Source: Arthrobacter sp. YN
GTDB taxonomy: Bacteria > Actinomycetota > Actinomycetes > Actinomycetales > Micrococcaceae
Direction of reading: 5' to 3'
NCBI RefSeq assembly: GCF_002224285.1
Contig: NZ_CP022436.1
Location: 558,001-622,000, forward strand
DNA: 64,000 nt
This document shows positions 34,700-44,182 of this stretch, piece after piece. The notes under the pieces are model-generated. The model was given only the letters and a program-made list of their open reading frames with translations, was not told where the DNA came from and made no database searches. Position 1 is the first letter of the stretch, and every line of letters begins with the position of its first letter. Both the position numbers and the translations under genes were made by a program.

Positions 34700-36106
34700 A
34701 TGTCACAGTCCATCGCAGCACACCCTGACAGGCTCCTGCCCGCAGATCCCGGGACGCGCGGCATCGCGCGGTCCTTGCTGGAGCGCGTCCAGGACCTGCC
34801 CATCATTTCCCCGCACGGCCACGTTGACGCCGCAGTCATCGAGCAGAACACCCCGTTCCCCGATCCCGCAGCGCTCCTGGTCAGCCCGGACCACTACGTC
34901 ACCCGCCTGATCCACGCCAACGGAGTTCCGATGGATCAGTTGCTGGTCGGCGCCGCGTCCGCGCCGGAGTCCCGGGAGATCTGGCGACAGTTCGTTGAAG
35001 CCTGGCCCCTGTTCGAGGGCACGGCCTCCGGGTATTGGCTGCGCACCCAGTTCAACGATGTGTTCAAGCTCGGAGCCGACCTCAGTGAGCTGTCCGCAGA
35101 TGCAAGTTACGACGCTATTGCTGCCAAGTTGATGGAACCGGACTTCCGCCCGCGGCAGCTCTTCAAGGACTTCAACATCGAGGTCCTCGCCACCACGGAT
35201 GATCCGCTGGACACTCTGGCCAGCCACAAGGCACTCACCGAAGATCCGAGCTTCAACGGCCGCGTCGTACCCACGTTCCGCCCGGACGCCTACCTGAATG
35301 TGGCCCACCCCAGCTGGAGTGCCAACGTCGATCGGCTCATCCAGACCGCGGCTGACGGCGCCACTGGCTACGCCGGCTACATCGCGGCCCTGGAAAACCG
35401 GCGTCGTTATTTCGTGGAGCATGGCGCGGTATCGGCGGACCATGGCGTCCGCACCCCGGCAACCCTCAAGCTTGACCCCCGGGAAGCGGAGGCCCTCTTT
35501 GAGAAAGCGCGCGCCGGCAGTGCAACTGCGGAAGACCGCGACGCGTTCGAGGCCCACATGATGTACCAGATGGCCCGGATGTCCGTGGAAGACGGATTGG
35601 TCATGACCATCCACCCGGGCTCCTACCGGAACCACCACGGTCCCACGTTCGAGTCCTTTGGCGCGGATACCGGTCACGACATTCCTTTCGCCGTGAACTA
35701 CACCGAGGCCATCCGTCCGTTGCTGCAGGACTTCGGCACGGCCAAGGATTTCCATCTGGTGCTCTTCACGCTGGACGAGACAGTGTTTTCCCGCGAACTC
35801 GCGCCGCTGGCCGGTTTCTACCCGTCCGTGTACATCGGCGCCCCGTGGTGGTTCCTGGATGCGCCCGACGCCATGTTGCGCTTCCGCTCCGCGGTGACAG
35901 AAACCGCCGGCTTCTCGCGGTCCTCCGGCTTCATCGATGACACCCGCGCCTTCTGCTCCATTCCCGCACGGCATGACGCCTCCCGCAGGATCGAAGCGTC
36001 CTTCCTCGCGCGCCTTGTAGCCGAGCACCGCGTCACGGAAGACCGCGCGCACGAGCTGATTCTCGACGTCGTCGATTCCTCGCCACGCAGGGTGTTCAAG
36101 CTGTGA
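34700..36106 (+). CDS. uxaC: Glucuronate isomerase
   Basis: Converts D-glucuronate to D-fructuronate (and galacturonate to tagaturonate) in the cytoplasm. It has 468 residues, the usual length. The conserved start PIISPHGHVDAAVI carries the metal-type HGH; other hallmarks are TTDDPLDTLASHK, the middle FRPDAYLNVAHP, MTIHPGSYRNHH and late PWWFLDAPDAMLRFR. No ribosome site precedes ATG 34700, consistent with a leaderless message. It overlaps the next gene by four bases (GTGA). Confidence 0.95.
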   Translation: MSQSIAAHPDRLLPADPGTRGIARSLLERVQDLPIISPHGHVDAAVIEQNTPFPDPAALLVSPDHYVTRLIHANGVPMDQLLVGAASAPESREIWRQFVEAWPLFEGTASGYWLRTQFNDVFKLGADLSELSADASYDAIAAKLMEPDFRPRQLFKDFNIEVLATTDDPLDTLASHKALTEDPSFNGRVVPTFRPDAYLNVAHPSWSANVDRLIQTAADGATGYAGYIAALENRRRYFVEHGAVSADHGVRTPATLKLDPREAEALFEKARAGSATAEDRDAFEAHMMYQMARMSVEDGLVMTIHPGSYRNHHGPTFESFGADTGHDIPFAVNYTEAIRPLLQDFGTAKDFHLVLFTLDETVFSRELAPLAGFYPSVYIGAPWWFLDAPDAMLRFRSAVTETAGFSRSSGFIDDTRAFCSIPARHDASRRIEASFLARLVAEHRVTEDRAHELILDVVDSSPRRVFKL

Positions 36107-37470
36107 GCGCCGCACTGCCGCGTCTCAACCGCGAGTCCCGGCCTGCCGTTAATGCGCCGGTCCGCATGGTGCACCTGGGCCTGGGGGCCTTCCACCGTTC
36201 GCATCAGGCCTGGTACACGCAGCACGCCGGCGACGCGGGGGAGTGGGGCATCGCCTCCTTCACCGGACGCCGACCGGACGCCGCCGATGTCCTCGCCGCG
36301 CAGGACGGTCTGTTTACCGTGGTGGAGCGATCCGATGCCGGCGACTCCTTCGAGGTAGTGGGCAGCATCGTCGAAGCGGTGGATGGCGCCAATGTCGGCC
36401 GGCTGGTTGAACTGGTCGCCGCGCCGCAGACCGCCGTGGTCACCCTGACCATCACCGAAGCGGCGTACGGCCCCGGTGCCGACGACGCCCCGCTGCTGTC
36501 CGGTCAGGAACCCACGACGCCGTTGGGCCGATTGGTCTCGGGTCTCGCCGCGCGTAAGGATGCCGACGCCGGTCCGCTGGCGGTAGTGTCGTGCGACAAC
36601 CTCTCGGACAACGGAAGCGTCGCCCGGGATGGCGTGCTGGGTATTGCCAGAGGGTTCGACGGCGGCCTGGCCGCCTGGATCGAGGCGAACGTGAGCTTCG
36701 TGAGCACGTCCGTTGACCGGATTACGCCCCGAACAACTGCGGATGACGTTGCCCTGGTGAGTGAAAAGTGCGGCTACCGGGACGACGCTCCCGTGGTCAC
36801 CGAACCTTTCCGCAACTGGGTACTGAGCGGAGACTTCCCTGCAGGCCGTCCGCGGTGGGAGGACGCCGGGGCTGTCTTTGTGGACGACATTGCGCCCTAT
36901 GAAAACCGCAAGCTCTGGCTTCTCAATGGTGCGCACTCCATCCTGGCCTACGCCGGGCAACTGCGTGGGCACTCCACGGTGGCCGAAGCCCTGGCCGATC
37001 CGGTATGCCTGCGAGCTGTTGAAGATTTCTGGGACGAAGCGTCCAGGCACCTTACCGGTGACGATCTGGGCATTCCCGACTACAGGGAGGCGCTCCTGGA
37101 GCGCTTTGGCAACTCCCGGATTGCACACCACTTGGCCCAGATCGCCGTGGACGCCAGCACCAAGCTGCGCATGCGGGCCGTCCCCGTACTCCGCGCCGAA
37201 CGCGCATCAGGGCGAACCGGTGAAGCTGCAGCCAGGATGATCGCCGTCTGGGCTGCTTACGTGGAGTCGAACCCCGGCCTTCAGGACCCCCGCGCTTCGG
37301 AGGTGGAGCAGGCCAACCAGCTTTCCAGCCTTGACCGCATTGCTGCCCTGATGTCGCTGCTGGATGCCGGGCTTGCGGGGGAGCCCCCGGTAGTGGAGCT
37401 GGTCCATCGGCTCGGCAAAGCGTTTGTACCACAGGCGCAACCGGTTGCCATAAGCGGTAATCCAACCTAA
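36103..37470 (+). CDS. uxuB: Mannitol dehydrogenase-family protein, fructuronate reductase-like
   Basis: NAD-dependent reductase of 455 residues that would convert D-fructuronate to D-mannonate. The N-terminal motif is [16 protein letters not shown]; the family signature region is [20 protein letters not shown], with the catalytic Lys in this class. GTG 36103 overlaps the uxaC stop. Mannitol and tagaturonate enzymes share this fold, but position between glucuronate isomerase and mannonate dehydratase makes fructuronate the clear choice. Its 3' end carries a palindromic operator for the next gene. Confidence 0.9.
   Translation: MSAALPRLNRESRPAVNAPVRMVHLGLGAFHRSHQAWYTQHAGDAGEWGIASFTGRRPDAADVLAAQDGLFTVVERSDAGDSFEVVGSIVEAVDGANVGRLVELVAAPQTAVVTLTITEAAYGPGADDAPLLSGQEPTTPLGRLVSGLAARKDADAGPLAVVSCDNLSDNGSVARDGVLGIARGFDGGLAAWIEANVSFVSTSVDRITPRTTADDVALVSEKCGYRDDAPVVTEPFRNWVLSGDFPAGRPRWEDAGAVFVDDIAPYENRKLWLLNGAHSILAYAGQLRGHSTVAEALADPVCLRAVEDFWDEASRHLTGDDLGIPDYREALLERFGNSRIAHHLAQIAVDASTKLRMRAVPVLRAERASGRTGEAAARMIAVWAAYVESNPGLQDPRASEVEQANQLSSLDRIAALMSLLDAGLAGEPPVVELVHRLGKAFVPQAQPVAISGNPT
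37437..37448. promoter_or_regulatory. Palindromic LacI-type operator inside the uxuB 3' end
   Basis: GCAACCGGTTGC is a perfect 12-base palindrome with the same CAACCGGTTG core as at 34657-34666. It lies 58 bases before the mannonate dehydratase start, suggesting an internal, separately regulated promoter or a roadblock site. Confidence 0.55.
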
Positions 37471-37505
37471 CCCTTCACCCCAGCCACATCCCGAAAGGAA
37501 AAGCT

Positions 37506-38735
37506 GTGAAAATCATTGCCGCTGAAGTCTTTGTGACCAGCCCGTCCCGCAACTTCGTCACCTTGCGCATCACCACGGAGGACGGTGTGACGGGCATCGG
37601 AGACGCCACCCTCAACGGCCGGGAACTCGCGGTAGCTGCGTACCTCAAGGAACACGTTGCGCAGCTCCTGATCGGCAAGGATCCGCACAGGATCGAGGAC
37701 ACGTGGCAGTTCCTGTACCGCAGCTCGTACTGGCGCCGCGGGCCCGTCACCATGGCGGCCATTGCCGCCGTCGACATGGCACTGTGGGACATCAAGGGCA
37801 AGGTTGCCGGCCTGCCGGTGTATCAGCTGCTGGGCGGCGCTTCCCGTAACGGGCTGCGCGCCTACGGCCACGCATCCGGCGCTGACATTCCGTCGCTGTT
37901 CGACTCTGTTCGCGAACACCTGGAGCTGGGCTACAAGTCCATCCGCATCCAGACCGCGGTCCCTGGCATCAAAGCCGTCTACGGTGTTGCCGCGCAAGCC
38001 CAGGCCTCGGGCGAACGGTACGACTACGAGCCCGCCGGCCGTGGCAACTTCCCGTTGGAAGAAGACTGGGACACCCGCGCCTACTTGCGCCACCTGCCCA
38101 CCGTTTTTGAGGCAGTGCGCAACGAGTTCGGCCCGGAAATCCCGTTGCTGCATGATGGCCACCACCGCATGACGCCCATCCAGGCGGCCAAGCTTGGCAA
38201 GGCCCTGGAACCGTACGACCTCTTCTGGTTGGAGGACTGCACCCCGGCCGAGAACCAGGAAGGGCTGCGCCTGGTCCGCCAGCACACCACCACCCCGCTG
38301 GCCATCGGCGAAATCTTCAACACCGTGTATGACTTCCAGACCCTCATCAAGGAACAGCTGATCGATTACGTCCGCGCAGCCTCCACCCACTTCGGCGGCA
38401 TCTCCCCGTTGAAGAAGGTCATGGACTTCGCCGCGCAGTACCAGATCAAGTCCGGCTTCCACGGCCCCACGGACATCTCCCCGGTGGGCTTCGCCGCCCA
38501 GTTGCACGTCGGCCTGGCCATCCACAACTACGGGATCCAGGAATACATGCAGCACTCTGACAAGACCAACGAGGTCTTCCAGCAGTCCATGACCTTCAAG
38601 GACGGCTACCTGCACCCCGGCGACAACCCCGGCATCGGCGTCGAGTTCAACGAGGAAGCCGCCGCCGCGTTCCCGTACCAGCAGGCCTACTTGCCGTACA
38701 ACCGCCTCGTGGACGGCACTGTCCATGACTGGTAA
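37506..38735 (+). CDS. manD: D-mannonate dehydratase, enolase-superfamily (ManD/RspA type)
   Basis: Dehydrates D-mannonate to 2-keto-3-deoxy-D-gluconate. It has 409 residues and belongs to the enolase superfamily, unrelated to UxuA. Diagnostic parts are the N-terminal capping domain with [20 protein letters not shown], then [12 protein letters not shown] and [15 protein letters not shown] with metal ligands, [11 protein letters not shown], and [15 protein letters not shown] 37506 has AAAGGA upstream. Some members of this family act weakly on gluconate, but adjacency to uxaC and a uxuB-like gene supports mannonate. The end overlaps the following gene by 11 bases. Confidence 0.92.
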   Translation: MKIIAAEVFVTSPSRNFVTLRITTEDGVTGIGDATLNGRELAVAAYLKEHVAQLLIGKDPHRIEDTWQFLYRSSYWRRGPVTMAAIAAVDMALWDIKGKVAGLPVYQLLGGASRNGLRAYGHASGADIPSLFDSVREHLELGYKSIRIQTAVPGIKAVYGVAAQAQASGERYDYEPAGRGNFPLEEDWDTRAYLRHLPTVFEAVRNEFGPEIPLLHDGHHRMTPIQAAKLGKALEPYDLFWLEDCTPAENQEGLRLVRQHTTTPLAIGEIFNTVYDFQTLIKEQLIDYVRAASTHFGGISPLKKVMDFAAQYQIKSGFHGPTDISPVGFAAQLHVGLAIHNYGIQEYMQHSDKTNEVFQQSMTFKDGYLHPGDNPGIGVEFNEEAAAAFPYQQAYLPYNRLVDGTVHDW

Positions 38736-41004
38736 ACCTGTTTCCTTTGCAAGCGGGCGCGGCCACCACATCGTAGTGATGGGCGTGGCCGGCTGCGGCA
38801 AGAGCACCGTTGGTGCCGCCCTCGCCGAACGCCTCGGTGCTGGATTCCTCGACGGCGATTCGCTGCATTCCCAAGCGAACATCGACAAGATGGCCGCAGG
38901 TACTCCGCTGAACGACGACGACCGCGCACCCTGGCTGGCTGAAATCGGCAGGCGGTTCCCGGCGTCGAACTCTGCTCTTGTCATCGCGTGCAGCGCGCTC
39001 AAGCGCTCGTACCGCGACATCATCCGCAGCGCCGACCCATCCGTGGTGTTCGTGCACCTGCACGGCACCCGTGAGTTGCTGAATGCCCGTGTGAGTGCCC
39101 GTCCCGGGCATTTCATGCCGGCCTCGCTGCTGGAGTCGCAACTGGCTGCGTTGGAACCGCTCGAGGACGACGAAGCCGGGATCGACGTGGACATCGCATC
39201 GCCCGTGGAGGACATCGTGAATGACGTACATGCCGCGCTGACAGGCCAGTCCGCAGGGTCTGCCGGGCCGCACTTGGTGGATTTGGCAGCGGCTCCCTAC
39301 AACCTGGATGACGCCGCGGTGGAGTGGGTGGAGAGCACCATTGGCTCCATGACGCTGGAAGAGAAGATCGGCCAGCTGTTCATCAATCACAACAACGATT
39401 ACTCCCCGGCATATCTCGACGGCGTGCTGGAGAACTTCCACGTGGGCGGTATGCGGTACCGGCCGGGGCCCTCTTCTGCCGTGCAGGAACACATCCGTTA
39501 CGCCCAGTCCAAAACCCGGATTCCGCTGCTGATCGCGTCCAATCCGGAGATGGGTGGCGCCGGCAGTTGCGACGACGGCACGTTCGTTTCTACGCACCTG
39601 CAGGCGGGCTCGCATCCGGACAAGGCCATTGCGCGGCAAATGGGCCAGGTGGCCGGCGTCGAAACTGCCGCGCTGGGCTGCAACTGGGCGTTCGCGCCGA
39701 TCGTGGACATTCACTACAACTGGCGCAACACGGTCATTTCCACGCGGGCTTTCGGCAACACCCCGGAGATTGTGGTGGAGCGGGCCAAGGAGTACTTCGA
39801 CGGCATCAGTGAATCACCCACCGTCTGTGCCATGAAGCACTTCCCGGGGGACGGGATTGATGAGCGCGATCAGCACGTAGTGACCTCGTACAACACCCTT
39901 GGCTACGAGGAGTGGAACGCCAGTTACGGGCACGTGTACCGCGAGATGATCGGGCATGGCGTGCAGTCCATTATGGTTGGCCACATCGGCGCTCCCGAGG
40001 TTTCCCGGCATTTCCGGCCAGGCTTGTCGGACGCTGAAATCCTCCCTGCGACGCTGGCGCCTGAGCTGTTGCAGGATCTGCTGCGTGGCGAACTCGGTTT
40101 CAACGGGCTGGTCCTGACGGATGCGTCCCTGATGGTGGGTCTGACGCAGGCCATGAAACGGCGCGACCTTGTACCTGCGACCATCGCGGCCGGCTGCGAC
40201 ATGTTCCTGTTCTTCCGGAACCTCGAAGAAGACTTCGGGTACATGCTGGATGGTTACAAGTCCGGGGTCATCGGCGAGGAGCGTTTGCAGGATGCCCTGC
40301 GGCGGATCCTTGGGCTCAAGGCGAGCCTCGGGCTGCATATGCGCCAGGAATTGGTGCCCCCGGTTGAGGCACTCGCTGTGATCGGCAGTGAGGCCCACCG
40401 TGCCATCGCTGCGGACGTTGCTGACAAAACCGTCACGCTGGTGAAGGACACCGCCCGCAACCTGCCCATCACCCCTCAGACGCATCCGCGGATCCGTCTC
40501 TACGGCATCTCGGGCGGTGCCGACTTCACGCGCGCCGATCCTCTGGCCTACCTGGACGCCGTCCGCGAAGAACTGGAAACCGCAGGATTTGAGGTCAGCG
40601 TCTTCAGGACCGCTGAGCAGCGCGAAGCCGAGGGGGAGGCCGGCATGAACTTCATGCGGGTCCTGTCCGAGGAAGCCACCGGCGACTATGCGGAGCGTTA
40701 CGACGCCGCCTTCGTCTTCGCGAATGTGAAGGGTTTCGCGCAGGAGGCCTCAATCCGGATCAAGTGGTCCTCGCCCATGGCCGCCGAGATCCCGTGGTAC
40801 GCCACGGAGGTTCCCACAGTGTTCGTCTCCTTGAACCAGCCGAACCACTTGATCGACGTGCCCATGGTCAAGACCGCCATTCACGCACACGCGGCAACGC
40901 GCGAGGCCATTCGCGCCACGATCCACAAGATCCAGGGCAAGTCCGGGTTCCAGGGGACGTTCAACCAGAACGTGTTCTGCGATTCGTTCGACACCCGCCT
41001 CTGA
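38725..41004 (+). CDS. Fusion of a gluconokinase-like kinase with a GH3 glycoside hydrolase
   Basis: Single frame of 759 residues. Residues ~14-172 are a GntK-type kinase: P-loop GVAGCGKST (20-28), [28 protein letters not shown] and [13 protein letters not shown]. From ~197 a GH3 barrel follows ([12 protein letters not shown]), with KHFPGDG (371-377), a NagZ-like Asp-Gln-His dyad (D382, H384), and candidate nucleophile D466 in [12 protein letters not shown]-terminal alpha/beta domain ends it. No signal peptide, so it acts in the cytoplasm. The 11-base overlap with manD places it in the uronate operon. It may hydrolyse an imported glycoside and phosphorylate a product. I do not know this domain pairing from characterised proteins. 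Confidence 0.9.
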   Translation: MTGKPVSFASGRGHHIVVMGVAGCGKSTVGAALAERLGAGFLDGDSLHSQANIDKMAAGTPLNDDDRAPWLAEIGRRFPASNSALVIACSALKRSYRDIIRSADPSVVFVHLHGTRELLNARVSARPGHFMPASLLESQLAALEPLEDDEAGIDVDIASPVEDIVNDVHAALTGQSAGSAGPHLVDLAAAPYNLDDAAVEWVESTIGSMTLEEKIGQLFINHNNDYSPAYLDGVLENFHVGGMRYRPGPSSAVQEHIRYAQSKTRIPLLIASNPEMGGAGSCDDGTFVSTHLQAGSHPDKAIARQMGQVAGVETAALGCNWAFAPIVDIHYNWRNTVISTRAFGNTPEIVVERAKEYFDGISESPTVCAMKHFPGDGIDERDQHVVTSYNTLGYEEWNASYGHVYREMIGHGVQSIMVGHIGAPEVSRHFRPGLSDAEILPATLAPELLQDLLRGELGFNGLVLTDASLMVGLTQAMKRRDLVPATIAAGCDMFLFFRNLEEDFGYMLDGYKSGVIGEERLQDALRRILGLKASLGLHMRQELVPPVEALAVIGSEAHRAIAADVADKTVTLVKDTARNLPITPQTHPRIRLYGISGGADFTRADPLAYLDAVREELETAGFEVSVFRTAEQREAEGEAGMNFMRVLSEEATGDYAERYDAAFVFANVKGFAQEASIRIKWSSPMAAEIPWYATEVPTVFVSLNQPNHLIDVPMVKTAIHAHAATREAIRATIHKIQGKSGFQGTFNQNVFCDSFDTRL

Positions 41005-41061
41005 TTTCCCTGTTCCCAGCAGGGAAGAGTTCCTCGCGGCCATCACGCCAGGAGCGATCGT

Positions 41062-41098
41062 AGCCCGGTACCGCCCACAAAGCGGTGCCGGGCTTTTT
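41062..41098 (+). terminator. Intrinsic terminator of the uronoside operon
   Basis: 13-bp stem (AGCCCGGTACCGC at 41062-41074 with GCGGTGCCGGGCT at 41082-41094, one G-T wobble), 7-base loop and a T-run at 41094-41098. The rest of the gap 41005-41397 holds the two operators and promoter of the next operon. Confidence 0.9.
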
Positions 41099-41157
41099 CC
41101 TGTCCTCCGGATGCTTGGCCCTGCCGTCCGGGACGTTCAACCCGGGTGAAGCCGCCA

Positions 41158-41174
41158 ATTGTGAACGCTAACAA
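41158..41174 (-). promoter_or_regulatory. Upstream operator of the sugar importer operon
   Basis: ATTGTGAACGCTAACAA, the exact reverse complement of the 17 bases at 41250-41266. Centres are 92 bases apart. It is a likely binding site of the LacI repressor encoded at 45473-46570. Confidence 0.75.
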
Positions 41175-41249
41175 CGTTTCAAGTCAAGAGTTCCGGGGGT
41201 GGCCCGAGTCTGCAATCAATTCGTGATCCACGGCACTTGACCGACGGTA

Positions 41250-41266
41250 TTGTTAGCGTTCACAAT
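41250..41266 (+). promoter_or_regulatory. Promoter-overlapping operator of the sugar importer operon
   Basis: TTGTTAGCGTTCACAAT. A TTGACC -35 lies at 41237-41242 and, after 18 bases, the -10-like CACAAT (41261-41266) falls inside this site, so repressor binding would hide the promoter. Confidence 0.75.
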
Positions 41267-41397
41267 GGCATTCGCATCACTTTTCACCGGCATGTGCCGC
41301 CCCCAGCACACAGGCCACCCAGCTTTACCGTGCCGGACGCGCAGATGCTCCGGCTGCATCAGAGTTCGCGGCAATGCTGCCGCGGAAGGAGAGCATC

Positions 41398-42522
41398 GTG
41401 AGATTGAAAAAACTCCTGGGCGCCGTAGCGGTTGTCCTGACCTTGACCGTGGGAGCCACGGGCTGCGGAAGCCGTGGAGGCACTGCGGAGTCCACCAGCA
41501 GCGCGAACCCCAGCGATTCCCTGGTGGGCATTTCGATGCCCACCCAGACCTCCGAACGCTGGATCGCAGATGGCGCCAACGTGGAGAAGTCGCTGAAGGA
41601 CCTCGGCTACAAGACGGACCTCCAGTTCGCCAACGACGACATTCCTACGCAGGTTTCCCAAATTGAGAACATGCTGACCAAGGGCGCAAAGGCCCTGATC
41701 ATCGCGGCCATCGATGGCACCACCCTGACCGACGTCCTGGCCAAAGCCAAGGAGCAGAACGTCAAGGTCATCGCCTATGACCGCCTCATCAACGGGACGC
41801 CGAACGTGGACTACTACACCACCTTCGACAACTACACCGTGGGGGTCCAGCAGGCCACTTCGTTGCTGACCGGGCTTGGCCTGGTTGACGCCAGCGGCAA
41901 GAAGGTAGAGGGCAAGGGCCCGTTCAACGTGGAGCTTTTCGCGGGAAGTCCGGACGACAACAACGCCAACTTCTTCTGGACCGGCGCCATGGACACCCTC
42001 AAGCCATACATGGATGCCGGCACCCTGAAGGTCCCCAGCGGCCAGACCAAGTTTGAGCAGGCAGCCATCCTCCGCTGGCAGGCACCCGTAGCCCAGAAGC
42101 GCATGGAAGACATCCTTACCTCGGCCTACAGCTCCGGCACCAAGCTGGACGGCGTCCTGTCCCCGTATGACGGTCTCTCCATCGGTATCATTTCCGCCCT
42201 GACCAGCACCGGCGGCTACTCCACCGGAAGCCTTCCCGTGGTCACCGGACAGGATGCAGAAAAGGGCTCCGTGAAGTCCATCGTCGCAGGCGAGCAGTAC
42301 TCCACGATCTTCAAGGACACCCGCCAGCTCGGCGCGCAGGCCGTGAAGATGGTGGACGCTGTCCTCAAGGGCACCGAGCCGGAAACCAATGACACCAAGA
42401 CCTACAACAACAAGGTCAAGGTTGTTCCGGCCTTCCTCCTGAAGTCCGTCATCATCACCAAGGACAACTTCCAGAAGGAACTCATCGACTCGGGCTACTA
42501 CAAGGAATCCGACGTCAAGTAA
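41398..42522 (+). CDS. Multiple-sugar-binding lipoprotein (ChvE/XylF class)
   Basis: Extracytoplasmic sugar-binding protein of 374 residues. GTG 41398 follows AAGGAGAG; the lipoprotein signal ends in GATGC with Cys23. Core features are [69 protein letters not shown] and [10 protein letters not shown], which mark the ChvE/xylose/galactose-binding class. Followed by ATPase and permease genes of matching type. The sugar is likely an aldose such as xylose, arabinose or galactose; sequence alone does not decide. Confidence 0.92.
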   Translation: MRLKKLLGAVAVVLTLTVGATGCGSRGGTAESTSSANPSDSLVGISMPTQTSERWIADGANVEKSLKDLGYKTDLQFANDDIPTQVSQIENMLTKGAKALIIAAIDGTTLTDVLAKAKEQNVKVIAYDRLINGTPNVDYYTTFDNYTVGVQQATSLLTGLGLVDASGKKVEGKGPFNVELFAGSPDDNNANFFWTGAMDTLKPYMDAGTLKVPSGQTKFEQAAILRWQAPVAQKRMEDILTSAYSSGTKLDGVLSPYDGLSIGIISALTSTGGYSTGSLPVVTGQDAEKGSVKSIVAGEQYSTIFKDTRQLGAQAVKMVDAVLKGTEPETNDTKTYNNKVKVVPAFLLKSVIITKDNFQKELIDSGYYKESDVK

Positions 42523-42534
42523 CTAGTTCCCGGT

Positions 42535-42583
42535 CTGTGGTCCCGCCGCCTGTGCTGCAGCGCGCAGTGCGGCGGGACCGCAG
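42535..42583 (+). promoter_or_regulatory. Intercistronic stem-loop after the binding-protein gene
   Basis: 15-bp stem: CTGTGGTCCCGCCGC (42535-42549) pairs with GCGGCGGGACCGCAG (42569-42583) with one G-U wobble and a 19-base loop. No T-run follows. It lies 13 bases after the stop of the binding-protein gene and 64 before the ATPase start, the same arrangement as at 655-687. Confidence 0.7.
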
Positions 42584-42647
42584 CCTCCCTTAGAGCCTGT
42601 CGAGTCCTCGGCCCGGCCAAGTTCCAACCAGTCAGCGGGAATTGACG

Positions 42648-44177
42648 ATGAACGTACCCATTCTTCAAATGCGAGGAATCACCAAGACCTTCCCCGGGGT
42701 AAAAGCCCTGCAGGACGTCACCCTGGACGTCAACCGCGGTGAGGTTCACGCCATCTGTGGTGAGAATGGCGCCGGGAAGTCCACCCTCATGAAGGTGCTC
42801 TCCGGCGTTTACGCCCACAACACTTTCGACGGCGACATCCTCTTCGAGAACGAACCCTGCGAATTTTCGAGCATCACGGACAGCGAAAAGCGCGGCATCG
42901 TGATCATCCACCAGGAACTGGCCCTCAGCCCGTACCTGTCCATCGCCGAGAACATCTACCTCGGCAATGAGCTGGCCAAGAACGGCTGGGTGGACTGGCG
43001 GAAGACCAATCTGGAAGCCGCCAAGCTGCTGGCCCGGGTGGGCCTCAGCGAAAATCCGGTGACCCCCATCCAGCACATCAGTGTTGGCAAGCAGCAACTG
43101 GTGGAGATCGCCAAGGCGCTGTCCAAAGAGGTGAAGCTCCTCATTTTGGATGAGCCAACAGCGGCGCTGAACGACGAAGACTCAGACCATTTGCTGGACC
43201 TCATCCTTCACCTCAAGGGCCAGGGCGTCACCAGCATCATCATCAGCCACAAACTCAACGAGATCCGCAAAGTGGCAGACGCCGTCACCATCATCCGCGA
43301 TGGCAAGTCCATCGAGACCCTGCGGCTGGATCAGGGCCAGATCACGCAGGAACGCATCATCCGTGGCATGGTGGGCCGCGACCTTGAAAGCCTCTACCCG
43401 GACCGGACGCCCAATATCGGCGAGGAAGTCCTCCGCATCGAGGATTGGACAGTCCAGCATCCCCAGGACCACTCCCGCATGGTGGTGAAAAATGCCAGCC
43501 TCAACGTCCGCAAGGGCGAAGTTGTAGGCCTGGCAGGCCTCATGGGTGCCGGCCGGACCGAGCTGGCCATGAGCGTCTTTGGCCGGACGTACGGGCGGGC
43601 AGTCTCGGGCAAGGTTTACAAGTACGGGGAAGAGATCAACACTTCCACCGTTTCCGACGCCATCGAGCACGGGATCGCCTACGCAACCGAGGACCGGAAG
43701 CACTACGGCCTGAACCTGATCGAAGACATCAAGCGCAACATCTCCATGGCCGCACTGAACAAGCTGGCCAAGCGCGGCTGGGTGGACGGCAACAAAGAGA
43801 CCACCGTTGCCAACCACTACCGCAAGAGCATGAACATCAAAGCTCCCTCCGTTGCTGCCATCACCGGCAAACTCTCGGGTGGAAACCAGCAAAAGGTGGT
43901 CCTGAGCAAATGGATGTTCTCAGACCCGGACGTCCTGATTCTGGACGAACCAACCCGTGGAATCGACGTCGGCGCCAAGTTTGAGATCTACACGATCATT
44001 GCCGAGCTCGCAGCCGCGGGGAAAGCAGTCATTGTGATCTCCTCTGAGCTTCCGGAGCTCCTGGGCATCTGCGACAGGATCTACACGCTGTCCGCAGGCC
44101 ACATCACCGGCGAAGTCCCCATCGCCGAAGCCACCCAGGAAACCCTCATGCACTACATGACCCAAGAGAAGGAATAG
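42648..44177 (+). CDS. Sugar ABC transporter ATP-binding protein (GguA/XylG class, two ATPase domains)
   Basis: Tandem ATPase of 509 residues. The first domain has GENGAGKST, a signature region [15 protein letters not shown] and [11 protein letters not shown]; the second has a degenerate Walker A ([10 protein letters not shown]), [13 protein letters not shown] and [15 protein letters not shown]. This two-domain layout is standard for the ribose/xylose/ChvE class. ATG 42648 is preferred over an in-frame TTG two codons earlier because GGGA lies eight bases upstream. Next gene starts five bases after its stop. Confidence 0.94.
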   Translation: MNVPILQMRGITKTFPGVKALQDVTLDVNRGEVHAICGENGAGKSTLMKVLSGVYAHNTFDGDILFENEPCEFSSITDSEKRGIVIIHQELALSPYLSIAENIYLGNELAKNGWVDWRKTNLEAAKLLARVGLSENPVTPIQHISVGKQQLVEIAKALSKEVKLLILDEPTAALNDEDSDHLLDLILHLKGQGVTSIIISHKLNEIRKVADAVTIIRDGKSIETLRLDQGQITQERIIRGMVGRDLESLYPDRTPNIGEEVLRIEDWTVQHPQDHSRMVVKNASLNVRKGEVVGLAGLMGAGRTELAMSVFGRTYGRAVSGKVYKYGEEINTSTVSDAIEHGIAYATEDRKHYGLNLIEDIKRNISMAALNKLAKRGWVDGNKETTVANHYRKSMNIKAPSVAAITGKLSGGNQQKVVLSKWMFSDPDVLILDEPTRGIDVGAKFEIYTIIAELAAAGKAVIVISSELPELLGICDRIYTLSAGHITGEVPIAEATQETLMHYMTQEKE

Positions 44178-44182
44178 CGAAC

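Noticed and set aside
34703-36115. Open frame antisense to uxaC
   Set aside because: The uxaC motifs are complete on the + strand; the antisense frame has no features of its own.
37467-39215. Long open frame antisense to manD and the kinase-GH3 gene
   Set aside because: Its product is low-similarity, Arg/Val/Gly-rich sequence typical of GC-rich antisense frames; the + strand genes have clear motifs.
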